Of a DNA stretch of 64,000 nucleotides, positions 54,129-64,000 are shown piece after piece (the first letter of the stretch is position 1; the number at the start of each line of letters is the position of its first letter). Both the position numbers and the translations under genes were made by a program. The notes beneath the pieces were generated by a model. It did not search any database and was not told the origin of the DNA. It saw only the letters and a list, made by a program, of their open reading frames with translations. Source of the stretch: Botrytis cinerea B05.10 (Eukaryota; Ascomycota; Leotiomycetes; Helotiales; Sclerotiniaceae); contig NC_037320.1 of assembly GCF_000143535.2 (NCBI RefSeq), positions 2,294,001 through 2,358,000 on the forward strand. Reading direction: 5' to 3'.

Positions 54129-54800
54129 CTCTACCATATTAATAATCATTACATTTTGAAAATTCTCAAAATTATATATTTCACATCTCCGGCCTATGAA
54201 ATGCATTTATTATTGAAAAAATCGAAAATCTCAAAATTCTATATTTCATATCCCTGGCCTATGAAATACATCTACTATTAGAAAAATCGAAAATCTCAAA
54301 ATTCTATATTTCACATCCCCGGCCTATGAAATGCATTTATTATTGAAAAAATCGAAAATCTCAAAATTCTCGAAAATCTTAAAATTATATATTTCACATC
54401 TCCGGCCTATGAAATCTGTTTACTATTGAAAAAATCGAAAATCTCAAAATTATATATTTCATATTTCCGGCCTATGAAATACATCTACTATTAAAAAAAT
54501 CGAAAATCTCAAAATTATATATTTCACATCTCCGGCCTGTAAAATACATCTATTATTGAAAAAATCGAAAATCTCAAAATTCTCAAAATTATGAAAGTTA
54601 TATATTTCACATCTCTGGCCTATGAAATGCCTCTACTATATTAATAATTGTCATATTTTGAAAATTCTCAAAATTCTCAAAATTATATATTTTTTGTTTC
54701 CAGTTTGTGAAATGCTTTTATTATATTAATAATTGTTATATTTTGAAAATTCTAAAAATTATATACTTTACATCTCTAGTCTACGAAATGCCTCCTGCCT
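54129..54800. repeat. ~65-bp satellite array, right part
   Basis: Continues the array of 46859-47510 with about ten further units of the same hairpin-bearing sequence; the last units before 54800 are degenerate. Confidence 0.88.
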
Positions 54801-55169
54801 TTCAAATTTCGAAAACTTGAATAATTTTATTTCACGATTCAGACTCGAAAAATAAATTGCACACTTTCGAAATTGATTAAAGTTATTATAATATAATTAT
54901 TTATTTCCTTTTGCCTTTCGTTTTTCTTTTATTTAGTTTAATTTCCAATTTTCAATCTGAAAAGAAAACTTATTGAACTTATTATAATCATAATGTGATA
55001 CATTAATATTAATCGAAATGGTCAGTGAGATGTTGCTACAAATTAAGATTTGGTAGACATGTTTAATGCAATATATTAGTTAATTAATCAAAAAGCGTCT
55101 GGTCTACTTATATTATCGAAGCGAATCAATTTTGAAGAGCTCATTGCATTTATTAGCTCTGCTGGCTCA

Positions 55170-55586
55170 TTGATTGTTGGGATCTTGTCAAATTGTATTT
55201 ACCACTTTCGAATCACTGCATTTCAATTCGATGAGGTAGCAGATCGCAATCGAATAAATAATACAGAAAGAGCTTTGTATACTTTGAAAAACGCATTTCA
55301 ATTTGCAATTACAATTACCATTCACAATCAAAGCGTTTATCAATATTTCCTATATGTTGATAATAAAGAAGGGCGTGGCATCGATAGCAGCCGGTTCGCT
55401 TTGAACTTTAGTGATAGGATTGTTCAGAAGATTCGATATGCTTTTATGAATGGGGATTTGTATTACTCTGTGTTTGATAATAATGATTATAAGATAAAAG
55501 GTGTTATTAATTTAATTAGAGGGAGTTTTATATTTGATATTATAGATTATTTTGATGGGATGAATATTATAAAACAGTTGGTATAA
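55170..55586 (+). pseudogene. Unrecognised 138-codon frame, probable gene remnant
   Basis: Codon-like composition (e.g. FQFDEVADRNRINNTERALY, then KNAFQFAITI) but the frame opens without an ATG. An in-frame stop-free extension upstream to about 55080 reads EELIAFISSAGSLIVGI, as in the N-terminal helices of fungal STAND/HET-type proteins; this likeness is weak. AT-rich flanks suggest decay. Confidence 0.35.
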
Positions 55587-56988
55587 TATAATAAATATCC
55601 AGGCTATAATTATTTATTTTCTTTTTGATTTTTTTCTGGTGTAATCAGGAGAATATCGCTTAATTTGTTACAAAGGAAAAGGGGAGGAGTATGCGTGATA
55701 GATATTACAAGAGAATGAGAATTATTGAGTTTCGTTTAGAAACAATATTTTAAAATATTAGAATATAAAGATCTTTAATTTTCTTTTGAATTTATTTCAA
55801 AATCTCAAAGTTCAATTTAGTATATCCTTTAGATTCAAAATTGCCTTCAACACTTCAAAATTTACTACTACTTTCACCTTTTCTTTATACTATTTTATTA
55901 ATAATTCCTGCTTTTGAGAATGGAAAATTTCCTTACAAAAGCTTTAAGTCCAATAGGAGCACATCGATTTTACTAACTTGCAATATCGCCATATATTAAA
56001 CAAGAGTTCTGATTAGTTATATTACAATTCAATTATTTTTACTTTTATTTAAAATGCAGATCGAAAAAGCTAATATAGGAAAGGGATCATATAAATGGAA
56101 TTAAGCTTTGGTTGTTTGAAGAACCGAATAGTGAAAATCTGTTTTATAATATTTTTTCGATCGAGATGTATTTGAAAGCTGTGAAGCTAAGTATGTACAA
56201 ATTGATATTATAGCTTTTTATTTATTAATAAAGCATTCAATAGAAAGTAAATGGGTTGAATTGTTATTTGAGGATTTTTATATTGGAATTGCTTATTTAT
56301 TTGGTAAGGAATCTTAAATACTTCAAGTTTACATTTGATCTTCAAATTGCACCCTCTTTTAAATACATATTTGCTAATATTGAGCTGCCTAAAAAAAAAT
56401 GAGCTTTTTGAGGAGGATAAGCTTTTTGAAAAGGATGAGTCTTTTGAGGAAAATAAACTTTTTGATTTTTAATAAATTGGTTTGAGTGGGTAGTGTAGGT
56501 GTGAATTATTCGATTATCGAAAGGGCGATATTCTTAATGCGATGGGGTTTTTTGGAAATGTTAAGCCTAATTTGAAATTTAATTTTGGTTGTGAGATTAA
56601 CTTAATTGTTTGAATGGTATTCAAATTGCTTTATGCAAAGGGAATTAATTGCTTCGGTTTTCTTTAGCTCATCCAACATAAGAGTATATCAAATAAAAAG
56701 TTTTTGATATTCTATCTTGCAATGTTAATTCAATTATTGAATGATTAAATTTCGGTTGAAGTTTGATTCGGTTTTGATTTATTGAGTTTGGTTCGATAAT
56801 AGGTAATGTATACGATTGCATCACCGATAGTATTTACGCTTGCTCTCTATTTAGCAAGCAATATAAATTCCTTATTATCAATATTTTTATTCAGTTTGAT
56901 TGATTATATAATTTTAATTACTATTTATTTGTTTATCAAAATAATATTTATTTTATTTCAATTAGTAAAATGAGCTAATGGAATCGCA
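55587..56988. other. AT-rich spacer, no gene seen
   Basis: A few GAGGATAAGCTTTTTGA-type short repeats (about 56400-56470). No supported ORF. Confidence 0.5.
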
Positions 56989-57920
56989 ATGGGTTCTAAA
57001 TTTGATAAATCAAAAAGGTCAAAAAAGGTCAAGGAAGAAGAAAAAAAGTGGGTTGAGTGTATATTCTATAAAAATGGATACACTCAATTGAAAGAGTGTG
57101 CAAACTTGATTCAATTTTTTCAGTTTCGATCAAACTCTCAATTTAAATGCAAAAGCTCAACCTCTTTTCTTTTACAATATAAATTGAACCCTTTATTTTA
57201 TTTTAATCAATATATTTTCAAGTATTTTACTTTAAGCTTCCAAGTTATATTGCGATTTTACGCTTTCCCTCGAGATGAATCAAAACTATCACTAAATAAG
57301 CATATCTGAAGAATCTAAAACGCAATCGCCCCCATCTAACTTATTAAAAAATACATTATCAGCTTATTATAAGTTTTGGAAAAGAAGTAAGATCTTTTTA
57401 TTACTTGCTAGTGAATCAATACCTTTATTAATATCTTCAAAATAAACAGTCTCACTTTAATCATTCAAAACAAATCATTCACTACCCGACTAAAAGATTG
57501 GCTTCGGAATACTAGATTTAATACATTGAACATTGGATCTCAAAACGACAACCAAAAGTCAAGCGCTCCATTCGTTATACAAACCCTTTCAATAGCAGCG
57601 ATCCAAAGACTCACGAATCGCTAATTCAATATTCCTTACTTTTCCAAATCGATGCTTTAGCCAATGTAATTCAGATTTCCTCGACTGCTTATAAATCTCT
57701 TTATCACACTTCAACTCAATTTTCAAATTCATTCCTTCAAGAAAGTTGCATTAGGGTTGATGCTTCAAGTACACTATCGAAGCAAGTTCCCTCTATAAAT
57801 CTAAAGCCAGCTGGCTCTATTGATTTGATTATTAACTCACAAGCAAAAAACAACTCCTCAACTGTATTTGAAGTTCATAAATCAAAAAAGGAAATTTTAA
57901 AAGATAAGGAAAAGACATGA
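56989..57920 (+). pseudogene. Degenerate coding remnant in several frames
   Basis: A Lys/Glu-rich opening with Cys residues (KKWVECIFYKNGYTQLKECA) is at 56989-57309, and an open frame without ATG at 57522-57920 (RSIRYTNPFNSSDPKTHESL onward). Together they look like a decayed larger gene, perhaps transposon-derived. Frame shifts separate the parts. I cannot name the family. Confidence 0.35.
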
Positions 57921-58135
57921 AGACTGAATATAGGGTAAAGGTTAGCCCAGAGTGTAAAAGAAAAAATTGATTTTTTTTTGATACTATTGGATTCGTCTTA
58001 ATTTGAGGATTATAATGATAATAATTATTTCATTGTCAAAAAGTTGTAGCAAAAGTTATAGTTGATTAAAGGTAGGATTCGTAGTATTGTAGATCCGATT
58101 CGGCAAAAAGTCAGATACTGCCGATTGTCATACCG

Positions 58136-58800
58136 CCTTTCCCGATTAGGATTATTTCTGACACAACTAATCATCGCTCAAAACACACATTCCATCTCGA
58201 TTAAAAATACAAAAACCTAATACCTAGTATTCAGCTATGTAGAACAACTATCATTTTGAATTTCAAAATCGAAAACCAATGTTGAGTGAAGTTGTAGCTG
58301 ATTCAAGTTAACCCTTAGAGTTGGTGAAGGTCAGCTGACCCACCTTCCCGATTAGGATTATTTCTGACACAACACCACATCACTCAAAACACACATTCTA
58401 CATTCATTAAAAATATAGAAACTTGATACCTAGTATATAAATATTTAGAACTATTATTGGTTTTAATTACAAAATCAGAGATTAATAATAAAAGAAGTTG
58501 TAATTGATTCAAGTTAATCCTAAGAATTGGTGAAGGTCAGCTGACCCACCTTCCCGATTAGTATTTATTTCTGACGCAACACCACATCACTCAAAACACA
58601 CATTCTATGCCTATTAAAAATACGAAAACCTAATAATTCGTTTTCAGATCCTTAGATCTAACATCATAATTCATAATAGTATATAAGAAAAATCGTGAAT
58701 GAAGTTGTGATGAATATAAATTAACCTCAAGGTATTGGATTCTATCAATAAAAGCATCAGTTGTTTATCGGCCTTACTAATCAGGTTTTTTTCTTCAAAT
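58136..58800. repeat. 206-bp tandem repeat upstream of the AT-hook genes
   Basis: CCCGATTAGG marks units at 58141, 58347 and 58553 (exact 206-bp steps), with a degenerate fourth near 58760. Units share TTATTTCTGACACAAC, CAAAACACACATTC and GGTGAAGGTCAGCTGACC. The last unit ends just before the 164-aa gene. Confidence 0.88.
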
Positions 58801-58863
58801 ATTATCAATATTTCATAACATTACGATATCTACTTCAATTGGCAATCAGTCTACAGCTCTATA

Positions 58864-59358
58864 ATGCCATCTCATAGGAACCTTGGACGACCGAGAAAGT
58901 ATGCTAATGCTGAGGAAGCTAGAAAAGCGAATAATATCAACAATCGCCTTCGTGCAAGAAAGAAAAAACTTCAATCCTCAGATTCAAATGAGTTTGTTGT
59001 ATATCAATCCTCTTCTTTTACCAATATCTTTGCAAATAATTCTTCTCCGTATATTCGCCCGAGCACTGGACTCCTAATGGCAATTCCATTATCTCAAGAT
59101 CAAATCCTCGAAGCTGAAAATGTTTGTGAGAGTAATGGTTTAGAGAGCTTGCAACCCGCTCTCCCAGCACAGAGTCAATCACCCTCGATCCACAACTATA
59201 AAGAGATCGATATCCAAAAGAACGAAATGAACAATCAAGAGATCAATCTTGCAGAAGAGGAATGTGATACAAATATTGCAAAGATTCTGATGGAATTGCA
59301 GTCAGCTCATACAACCTGCACAATGAAGGGGCCGGAAACGAGTGTAGTATCAAAGTAA
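58864..59358 (+). CDS. AT-hook-like small protein, N-terminal paralogue of the next gene
   Basis: 164 aa with an ATG start. LGRPRKYANAEEARKANN at about 7-24 is AT-hook-like and basic, followed by a FVVYQ motif. The next gene has GRPRKF and FIAYE at the same spacing, so this looks like a paralogue of its N-terminus only. The remainder is polar with a Glu-rich stretch near 120-140. It may bind DNA; a truncated duplicate or a separate small regulator are both possible. Confidence 0.55.
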   Translation: MPSHRNLGRPRKYANAEEARKANNINNRLRARKKKLQSSDSNEFVVYQSSSFTNIFANNSSPYIRPSTGLLMAIPLSQDQILEAENVCESNGLESLQPALPAQSQSPSIHNYKEIDIQKNEMNNQEINLAEEECDTNIAKILMELQSAHTTCTMKGPETSVVSK

Positions 59359-59510
59359 ATGATACTATATCAAGCTGTAGATACCAAATCCAGTTGTGGA
59401 TACCAAATCAGAATCGCGCTAAACCTTATTGGCATTTTTTCATCGAGTTTTTCTTTTAATGTATACATTAAACCAATCCTAAGATTATTTTCATTATATC
59501 GACTGCAACA

Positions 59511-62500
59511 ATGGATTCAAATTCAATCAAGAAAAGTCGTGGCAGACCACGAAAATTTACACAAGAAGAAGCTGCAGCTTCTAAAAGAAACAGCAATCGA
59601 TATGCTCAACAACGGCGGCGTCACCCACGCATTGCTGCCGGTCCATCCGATTTCATTGCTTACGAACCCCCTCTATCAGATGTACCAGTCAATACACCTC
59701 CTAGCGGACTTCGACTCAGCCCTGATATCCCAATACCTTTAGACGACGATTCATCAATTGAAAATCCTTCGAACATACAATCGAACCCTCCTTTATCGAC
59801 ATCCTCTCCAATCGAATTGACTACTGAACTTGAAGAACAAATGAGACATATTCGACTTGAAGAAGAAGAAGCGGACAAAGAGCGTGTTGAATATGAAACT
59901 GCAATCTCCGAAAAGATGAAGGAAACGAGTCTTGCAATTGATTCAAATGAAACAGTGATACAATCGGTGAATACGATCAATACAATACAGGAAACAAGAG
60001 TGGGGGATCCAAGTGAGGACCGAACATTGGATAATGATAGCACTCCTGTATCAAATTCCCGTCACCCATCAGTGAGCATTCAAGGGTCTGTAGATAATCC
60101 TATACTACTATCAAGCCCTATTCAATCTCGATCACCTTCTTTCCAATTATTCAATCAAAGCCGAAGTCAGCAAAGCAGTAGTACAGGAAGAAACCGATTC
60201 TCTGTGCAAAGTAATCTCGAGGCTTGGTTAATACCTTCACTACATCCAACCTCTAGGATTCAGAATACAACTCCAACTCCAAGCTTACCACAACATACCA
60301 CAAATACTTCGTCTTCAAGCCACTCCCCGATTGAGAGTGTACCTTCTTCGACACCTTCCGAATCTGTGATACCATCAACGCCAGCCTTTATCAATCCTGA
60401 ATTTGCTCCTTCTTCCGCCTCAACCGGAAGCCCCTCCCCAGCACCATCCGCTCCCTCAACGCCCATAAAGCGTACAGCTCTCAAATTAGCCAAGCAACTC
60501 CGTAACTTCCAAGGCTGTACCCACGAGCAACATGAGACGGCTGAACAACTTCACCGCGAGCATCACCAAGAACCTGATATCCACTCGGAATGTTCGTCCT
60601 TACAAGATATCACCACCCTCCTCAAAGGGGATTATCCTGGTGGAGTTCCTCTGCCTGATGTTTTGAGCAATCACAAATTGCTCCAGGCAGGAGATTACAA
60701 TTTCCAGGATTTTCAAGCAGCATTTGAAGGTGTGAGTACTACAGCCGCTCCTGAAGATGACGGCACACGAAATGAGAACTTGCCCAAGAACTTGTGTTTG
60801 TCACAACACCACCTTACCAGCAAGAAGAATCGTGAAGCCAAGGTGACATACGATATCGATAGCATTTGCTGTTTTCCCACCAGCTTAGGCTTTGCGAAAC
60901 GTGGCATACACTGGTTGCCTAAAGCTCACTCTATCCTCAATCTCACGGCTGATATTCACTTTGCCTTGAAGATACCTACTTACAACAATCGTGGTATATT
61001 AATAGAAAGAGCTACTCCACTTCACAAAATCCCTCACTATTGCTTTGGTAATGCAATTGGGATGGAATCATTACTAATCTTTATCTTCTTCCCTGCCTTA
61101 CACCTCGAGAGTAATTATCAACACACTTCCTACTTGAGTAATGAGGACAATGAACTCTTCTTTGATGCCATCGTTAGCCCCGCTCTCAATCGGGTTATCC
61201 AATCCTCCAATATCATACAGCATTATCCTGCATCCGCTAGGATTTCGCAATTGGATGCTATGGCTATTTCGACCGAGGGCCTGCGACGAAAAGAATCTTC
61301 GAGGGAACAGTTGGTCAAGCACACTATACAACCTCAATATCTTGATCGACTCTGGGATGCTATTGTTCAAAGTATTGAAGATAACCCCGGCTTCCATCGA
61401 TTTCGAGGCGCTACTCCATTCGCTCATTCCAAGAATATCAAGTTGGAATTCATGAATGCTAGCCTGACGAAAGTATATGATGACTGGCATTCCAAGTGGG
61501 TTGCTACAACTGATACTCAATTCTACAACCCGGATCGTACATTTGTAGACCTTGCCAAACAGGTGACATCTCAAGATACTGCCTTGCCATTTGATCACAT
61601 TCTTACCCATCACGAAGCCGAGGTATTCTTGTGGAAGAAGTGTTGTCTTGAAGCGTATGCCAAGAGTCGAGTGGTTCTTGAGGCTGACGGTAGTCCCGCG
61701 AGGGGCAATCCCAGACGAACTGTATACCCTTGGGCCACCATGCGGGACACAATAGGTCAAACTCTTTTTGCTGTCCCACATGGTCAAGAGAATATAGATG
61801 GATTAATCTATTCTCAATTTTATGGCTTAATCAAGACGCCTTTCGACTCATCCAAGGTATACGTTTTTGACAATGATTCGGTGGAGAATCTGGCTCTCGA
61901 CCCTGGATACATTCGAGCTCTTCAACAAGCCGGTGGCGGTATTACTTTCTCTAAGGCTGTCGCTGAGTTTGGTTACCAGCACAGCAAGAAGCGGGCTCAC
62001 GCGAACCTGGTAGACAATCGTGCAAAGTCGTATGGGATTCGAGAAGAGCATCGCATCTCCCAAACCATGATGGAAGAGATCTACCAGCAGTGGCAACAGT
62101 GGGATCAATACGATGATGAACATAATATCAATCGACCTCACCTCCCGTATTATATCATCCCTACCAAGGGTGCCCTCGATTTCCTCGCAGCTCAGATCAA
62201 CAAATATTGCTTCCTCTTCGAACACATCCTTTCCCACACCGGCAAAACATATTCGCTACCCGAAACCACGGTAATGATAACTGCACTCCGAGCTCTCCGA
62301 TTCAGCTACGGTAGCAACTTACTTCAACAAGAGTCTCTGCTGTATAAGGATCGCTGGGAGCATATGCGTGATTCGAGATTGATTGTCAAAGAAGGATTGG
62401 GGATGCAGGATACGATGGAGCGGTGTGGCTTAGGATGGTTCCTGCCGAAGTTCAATTGGGCCACTTGTCGTCTTGCACCACCACATGGAGATAATATCCT

Positions 62501-63671
62501 CGTTGGGAGTGCTCTAGTGCATAAGGAGTATAAGAGAAGGTGGCGTGCAGTCAAGGATCTTCGAGATGTCTATATACGCTTCAATCAGGCGGCGTCGTGG
62601 TACGATCGATACAATATGAGTCGCAACAGTGTGTTATACCATAAGTGGTTGAATTATCTGTTCGCTTTGAATCTTGAGCAATTCAATACCGATATCTGGA
62701 AGGAAATGCTCAAATCCCACAAACACTCTCCGGAATTATCACCCCTTGCCTTCCAATCGCAAGGAAATCTTCGATTTTGTTACACAGGTATGAAACGATT
62801 GTTCCAAGTCGATGGGGTTGTGACACCTCCTCACTTCGTAACGGGAAACAAGATGCGTTACAATAAAGTTAATGAACTGCTTGATTTCTTGTTCTCGTGG
62901 GGAGATAATAAAGAACGTCGTGGTTGGACTCACAAGCCATATCGGATCATTTTACAAAGAACTTTTGAACTAATCGAGCGACGACGCCCAGGAGATGGGG
63001 AAGCAGAGTCTTGGTTGAAAGAGTTTTTGTATCTCGTACGACTGACGCATTGGGTCCTCCCTTACCCAACGCATTTAAATCTTATTGCATCAACGAAGAC
63101 GAATCATCATGCAGGTCTCAAGAGACGAATGATGTGGTTCTCATCCGTTTATGCTAACCCTGAAAAAGTCGAGCTTCCTCTTAGGGTTCATCCGCAGACC
63201 CTTCACGATATCCTATGGCGTGCATCACGGGTGAAATTTGGGTCTGATAGAGATAATCTATGGGAAGCTAATGATCTTATCTTGGCATGCGATAGACAAG
63301 GGATAGATTTGTATGAATCAAAGAAATCTTCTCAGTTTTGGGTGGTAGGGAAGCATAGTATTGGATCGAAGGGTTATGTACCGAGGTGGGAGAGGGGGGC
63401 GCCACCAAGATTGAAGATGATGGAGGATATTCATCAAAAAAGCTTGGATGAATTAGAGGAATTGATGGCTGCTCTTAGGGTTAAGTATGCTCATTGCGAT
63501 ATTCGAGATGATGAAGGTGACAATAGTTTTGATGATGATTCTGAATTGGATATTGATGATGATGATAATGATAATGATAATGAAATAGCTACATTTCTTT
63601 GTAAATATGATGGTGATAGGGCTAGAAATAGCACTGGCAGTGTCTTTACACCATCAAGTAGTGTATTATAG
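59511..63671 (+). CDS. Large AT-hook protein of unknown function, 1386 aa
   Basis: Single-exon. An AT-hook RGRPRK at 10-15 is followed by a Ser/Thr/Pro-rich disordered part (about 50-330) with a charged helix near 110-155. A long folded region (about 335-1310), rich in Trp, His and Tyr, follows (FPTSLGFAKRGIHWLPKAHS, LPYYIIPTKGALDFLAAQIN, RRMMWFSSVYANP). The tail is acidic (DDD/DNDN) at about 1335-1360. I see no named domain. Length, lack of introns, DNA-binding N-terminus and a repeat-rich setting recall mobile-element proteins, but no DDE, YR or helicase motif is evident. Not RIP-mutated, unlike nearby AT-rich DNA. Confidence 0.75.
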   Translation: MDSNSIKKSRGRPRKFTQEEAAASKRNSNRYAQQRRRHPRIAAGPSDFIAYEPPLSDVPVNTPPSGLRLSPDIPIPLDDDSSIENPSNIQSNPPLSTSSPIELTTELEEQMRHIRLEEEEADKERVEYETAISEKMKETSLAIDSNETVIQSVNTINTIQETRVGDPSEDRTLDNDSTPVSNSRHPSVSIQGSVDNPILLSSPIQSRSPSFQLFNQSRSQQSSSTGRNRFSVQSNLEAWLIPSLHPTSRIQNTTPTPSLPQHTTNTSSSSHSPIESVPSSTPSESVIPSTPAFINPEFAPSSASTGSPSPAPSAPSTPIKRTALKLAKQLRNFQGCTHEQHETAEQLHREHHQEPDIHSECSSLQDITTLLKGDYPGGVPLPDVLSNHKLLQAGDYNFQDFQAAFEGVSTTAAPEDDGTRNENLPKNLCLSQHHLTSKKNREAKVTYDIDSICCFPTSLGFAKRGIHWLPKAHSILNLTADIHFALKIPTYNNRGILIERATPLHKIPHYCFGNAIGMESLLIFIFFPALHLESNYQHTSYLSNEDNELFFDAIVSPALNRVIQSSNIIQHYPASARISQLDAMAISTEGLRRKESSREQLVKHTIQPQYLDRLWDAIVQSIEDNPGFHRFRGATPFAHSKNIKLEFMNASLTKVYDDWHSKWVATTDTQFYNPDRTFVDLAKQVTSQDTALPFDHILTHHEAEVFLWKKCCLEAYAKSRVVLEADGSPARGNPRRTVYPWATMRDTIGQTLFAVPHGQENIDGLIYSQFYGLIKTPFDSSKVYVFDNDSVENLALDPGYIRALQQAGGGITFSKAVAEFGYQHSKKRAHANLVDNRAKSYGIREEHRISQTMMEEIYQQWQQWDQYDDEHNINRPHLPYYIIPTKGALDFLAAQINKYCFLFEHILSHTGKTYSLPETTVMITALRALRFSYGSNLLQQESLLYKDRWEHMRDSRLIVKEGLGMQDTMERCGLGWFLPKFNWATCRLAPPHGDNILVGSALVHKEYKRRWRAVKDLRDVYIRFNQAASWYDRYNMSRNSVLYHKWLNYLFALNLEQFNTDIWKEMLKSHKHSPELSPLAFQSQGNLRFCYTGMKRLFQVDGVVTPPHFVTGNKMRYNKVNELLDFLFSWGDNKERRGWTHKPYRIILQRTFELIERRRPGDGEAESWLKEFLYLVRLTHWVLPYPTHLNLIASTKTNHHAGLKRRMMWFSSVYANPEKVELPLRVHPQTLHDILWRASRVKFGSDRDNLWEANDLILACDRQGIDLYESKKSSQFWVVGKHSIGSKGYVPRWERGAPPRLKMMEDIHQKSLDELEELMAALRVKYAHCDIRDDEGDNSFDDDSELDIDDDDNDNDNEIATFLCKYDGDRARNSTGSVFTPSSSVL

Positions 63672-63794
63672 AATAGTGTTGAAAAATCCACCTTTGAAAT
63701 CATCAATATATTTATGGGAATAAGGGTTTTTAAGAAATTTGAAAAAAGCAATTAATAAAAAATCAATTGAATTTTATTTATTCTAAGTTTGAAT

Positions 63795-63939
63795 ATTATA
63801 ATGGAATCAGGGTTAGAATTAAAAAGCCTTAACACCCTTTTCTCACTTAAATTACCGAATATAAAATGGATCGAGCGTATTGATATTTATTAACCCCATT
63901 AAAAAAAAAATTTCACAACTCGGGCTTGCGAAATAATTG
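63795..63939 (+). repeat. ~145-bp repeat, right copy
   Basis: Direct repeat of 46713-46858, with mainly transition differences. It begins 124 bp after the 1386-aa gene's stop codon. The last ~60 bases of the window are unrelated and unannotated. Confidence 0.85.
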
Positions 63940-64000
63940 GATTGAAGACTTTCCACCTGCCGCGTGCAAATCTGGCCCAATCTCAGTTCAAGTTTTGATG

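Noticed and set aside
46859..54800. CRISPR array
   Set aside because: Units are contiguous ~65-bp satellites without unique spacers, in a eukaryotic genome.
61098..61787. 229-codon minus-strand frame within the 1386-aa gene
   Set aside because: Antisense shadow of a long coding frame with no domain character.
58864..63671. Starship-type mobile element with a DUF3435 captain
   Set aside because: The large protein lacks a visible tyrosine-recombinase R-H-R-Y pattern, and no captain-like gene is at a segment edge.
1..64000. tRNA and rRNA genes
   Set aside because: No cloverleaf-like or rRNA sequence was noticed by eye; a tRNAscan or Rfam run would settle this.

Overview
The window is from a filamentous ascomycete. 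Genes carry many 48-57 nt GT-AG introns, intergenic AT blocks look like RIP (repeat-induced point mutation) debris, and the LTR retrotransposons resemble the Boty-type Ty3/gypsy elements I remember from Botrytis cinerea. A Botrytis/Sclerotiniaceae origin is therefore an inference; no database was searched. Exon structures were read by eye from splice signals, frame and family conservation.

Region 1 (1-14.3 kb) is a normal gene-bearing arm. It holds a metallo-beta-lactamase-fold lactonase-like enzyme (4 exons), an AGC-family protein kinase, a Rossmann-fold NAD(P)-binding protein, a small Cys-rich basic protein and an unknown 303-aa protein with a 413-bp MITE just upstream. It ends with a divergent pair: a trichodiene/longiborneol-type sesquiterpene cyclase and a nine-exon cytochrome P450. 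A 123-bp compound minisatellite lies in their shared 5' region. The pair looks like a small terpene biosynthetic locus.

Region 2 (14.3-40.9 kb) is an AT-rich, nested transposon block. An old minus-strand gypsy copy (16.4-37.1 kb in pieces) is heavily RIP-degraded. It was split by a TIR DNA transposon (itself holding an intact gypsy, 17956-24573), by a RIP-degraded Ty1/copia element (25253-30274), and by an intact 2.3-kb LTR element (32581-34914) that has PBS and PPT but encodes one 569-aa protein without pol motifs. A second truncated gypsy with a solo LTR inside it follows (38.0-39.9 kb), then solo LTRs and purine-rich debris.

Region 3 (40.9-46.8 kb) is a small gene island: a four-exon alpha/beta hydrolase with a PTS1-like C-terminus, a broken FSH1-type serine hydrolase facing it, AT-rich tandem repeats, and fused ankyrin/NmrA pseudogene debris.

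Region 4 (46.7-64 kb) starts and ends with two copies of a ~145-bp repeat. Inside are a ~65-bp satellite split by a second intact gypsy (47511-54128, minus strand), degenerate ORFs, 206-bp tandem repeats, and two adjacent genes with AT-hook N-termini (164 and 1386 aa) of unknown function.

The intact gypsy elements share an antisense 205-aa ORF with exact Zn2Cys6 spacing. Several unrelated elements carry the same ~30-bp palindrome. These two points, the pol-less LTR element and the 1386-aa protein are the best candidates for undescribed biology.
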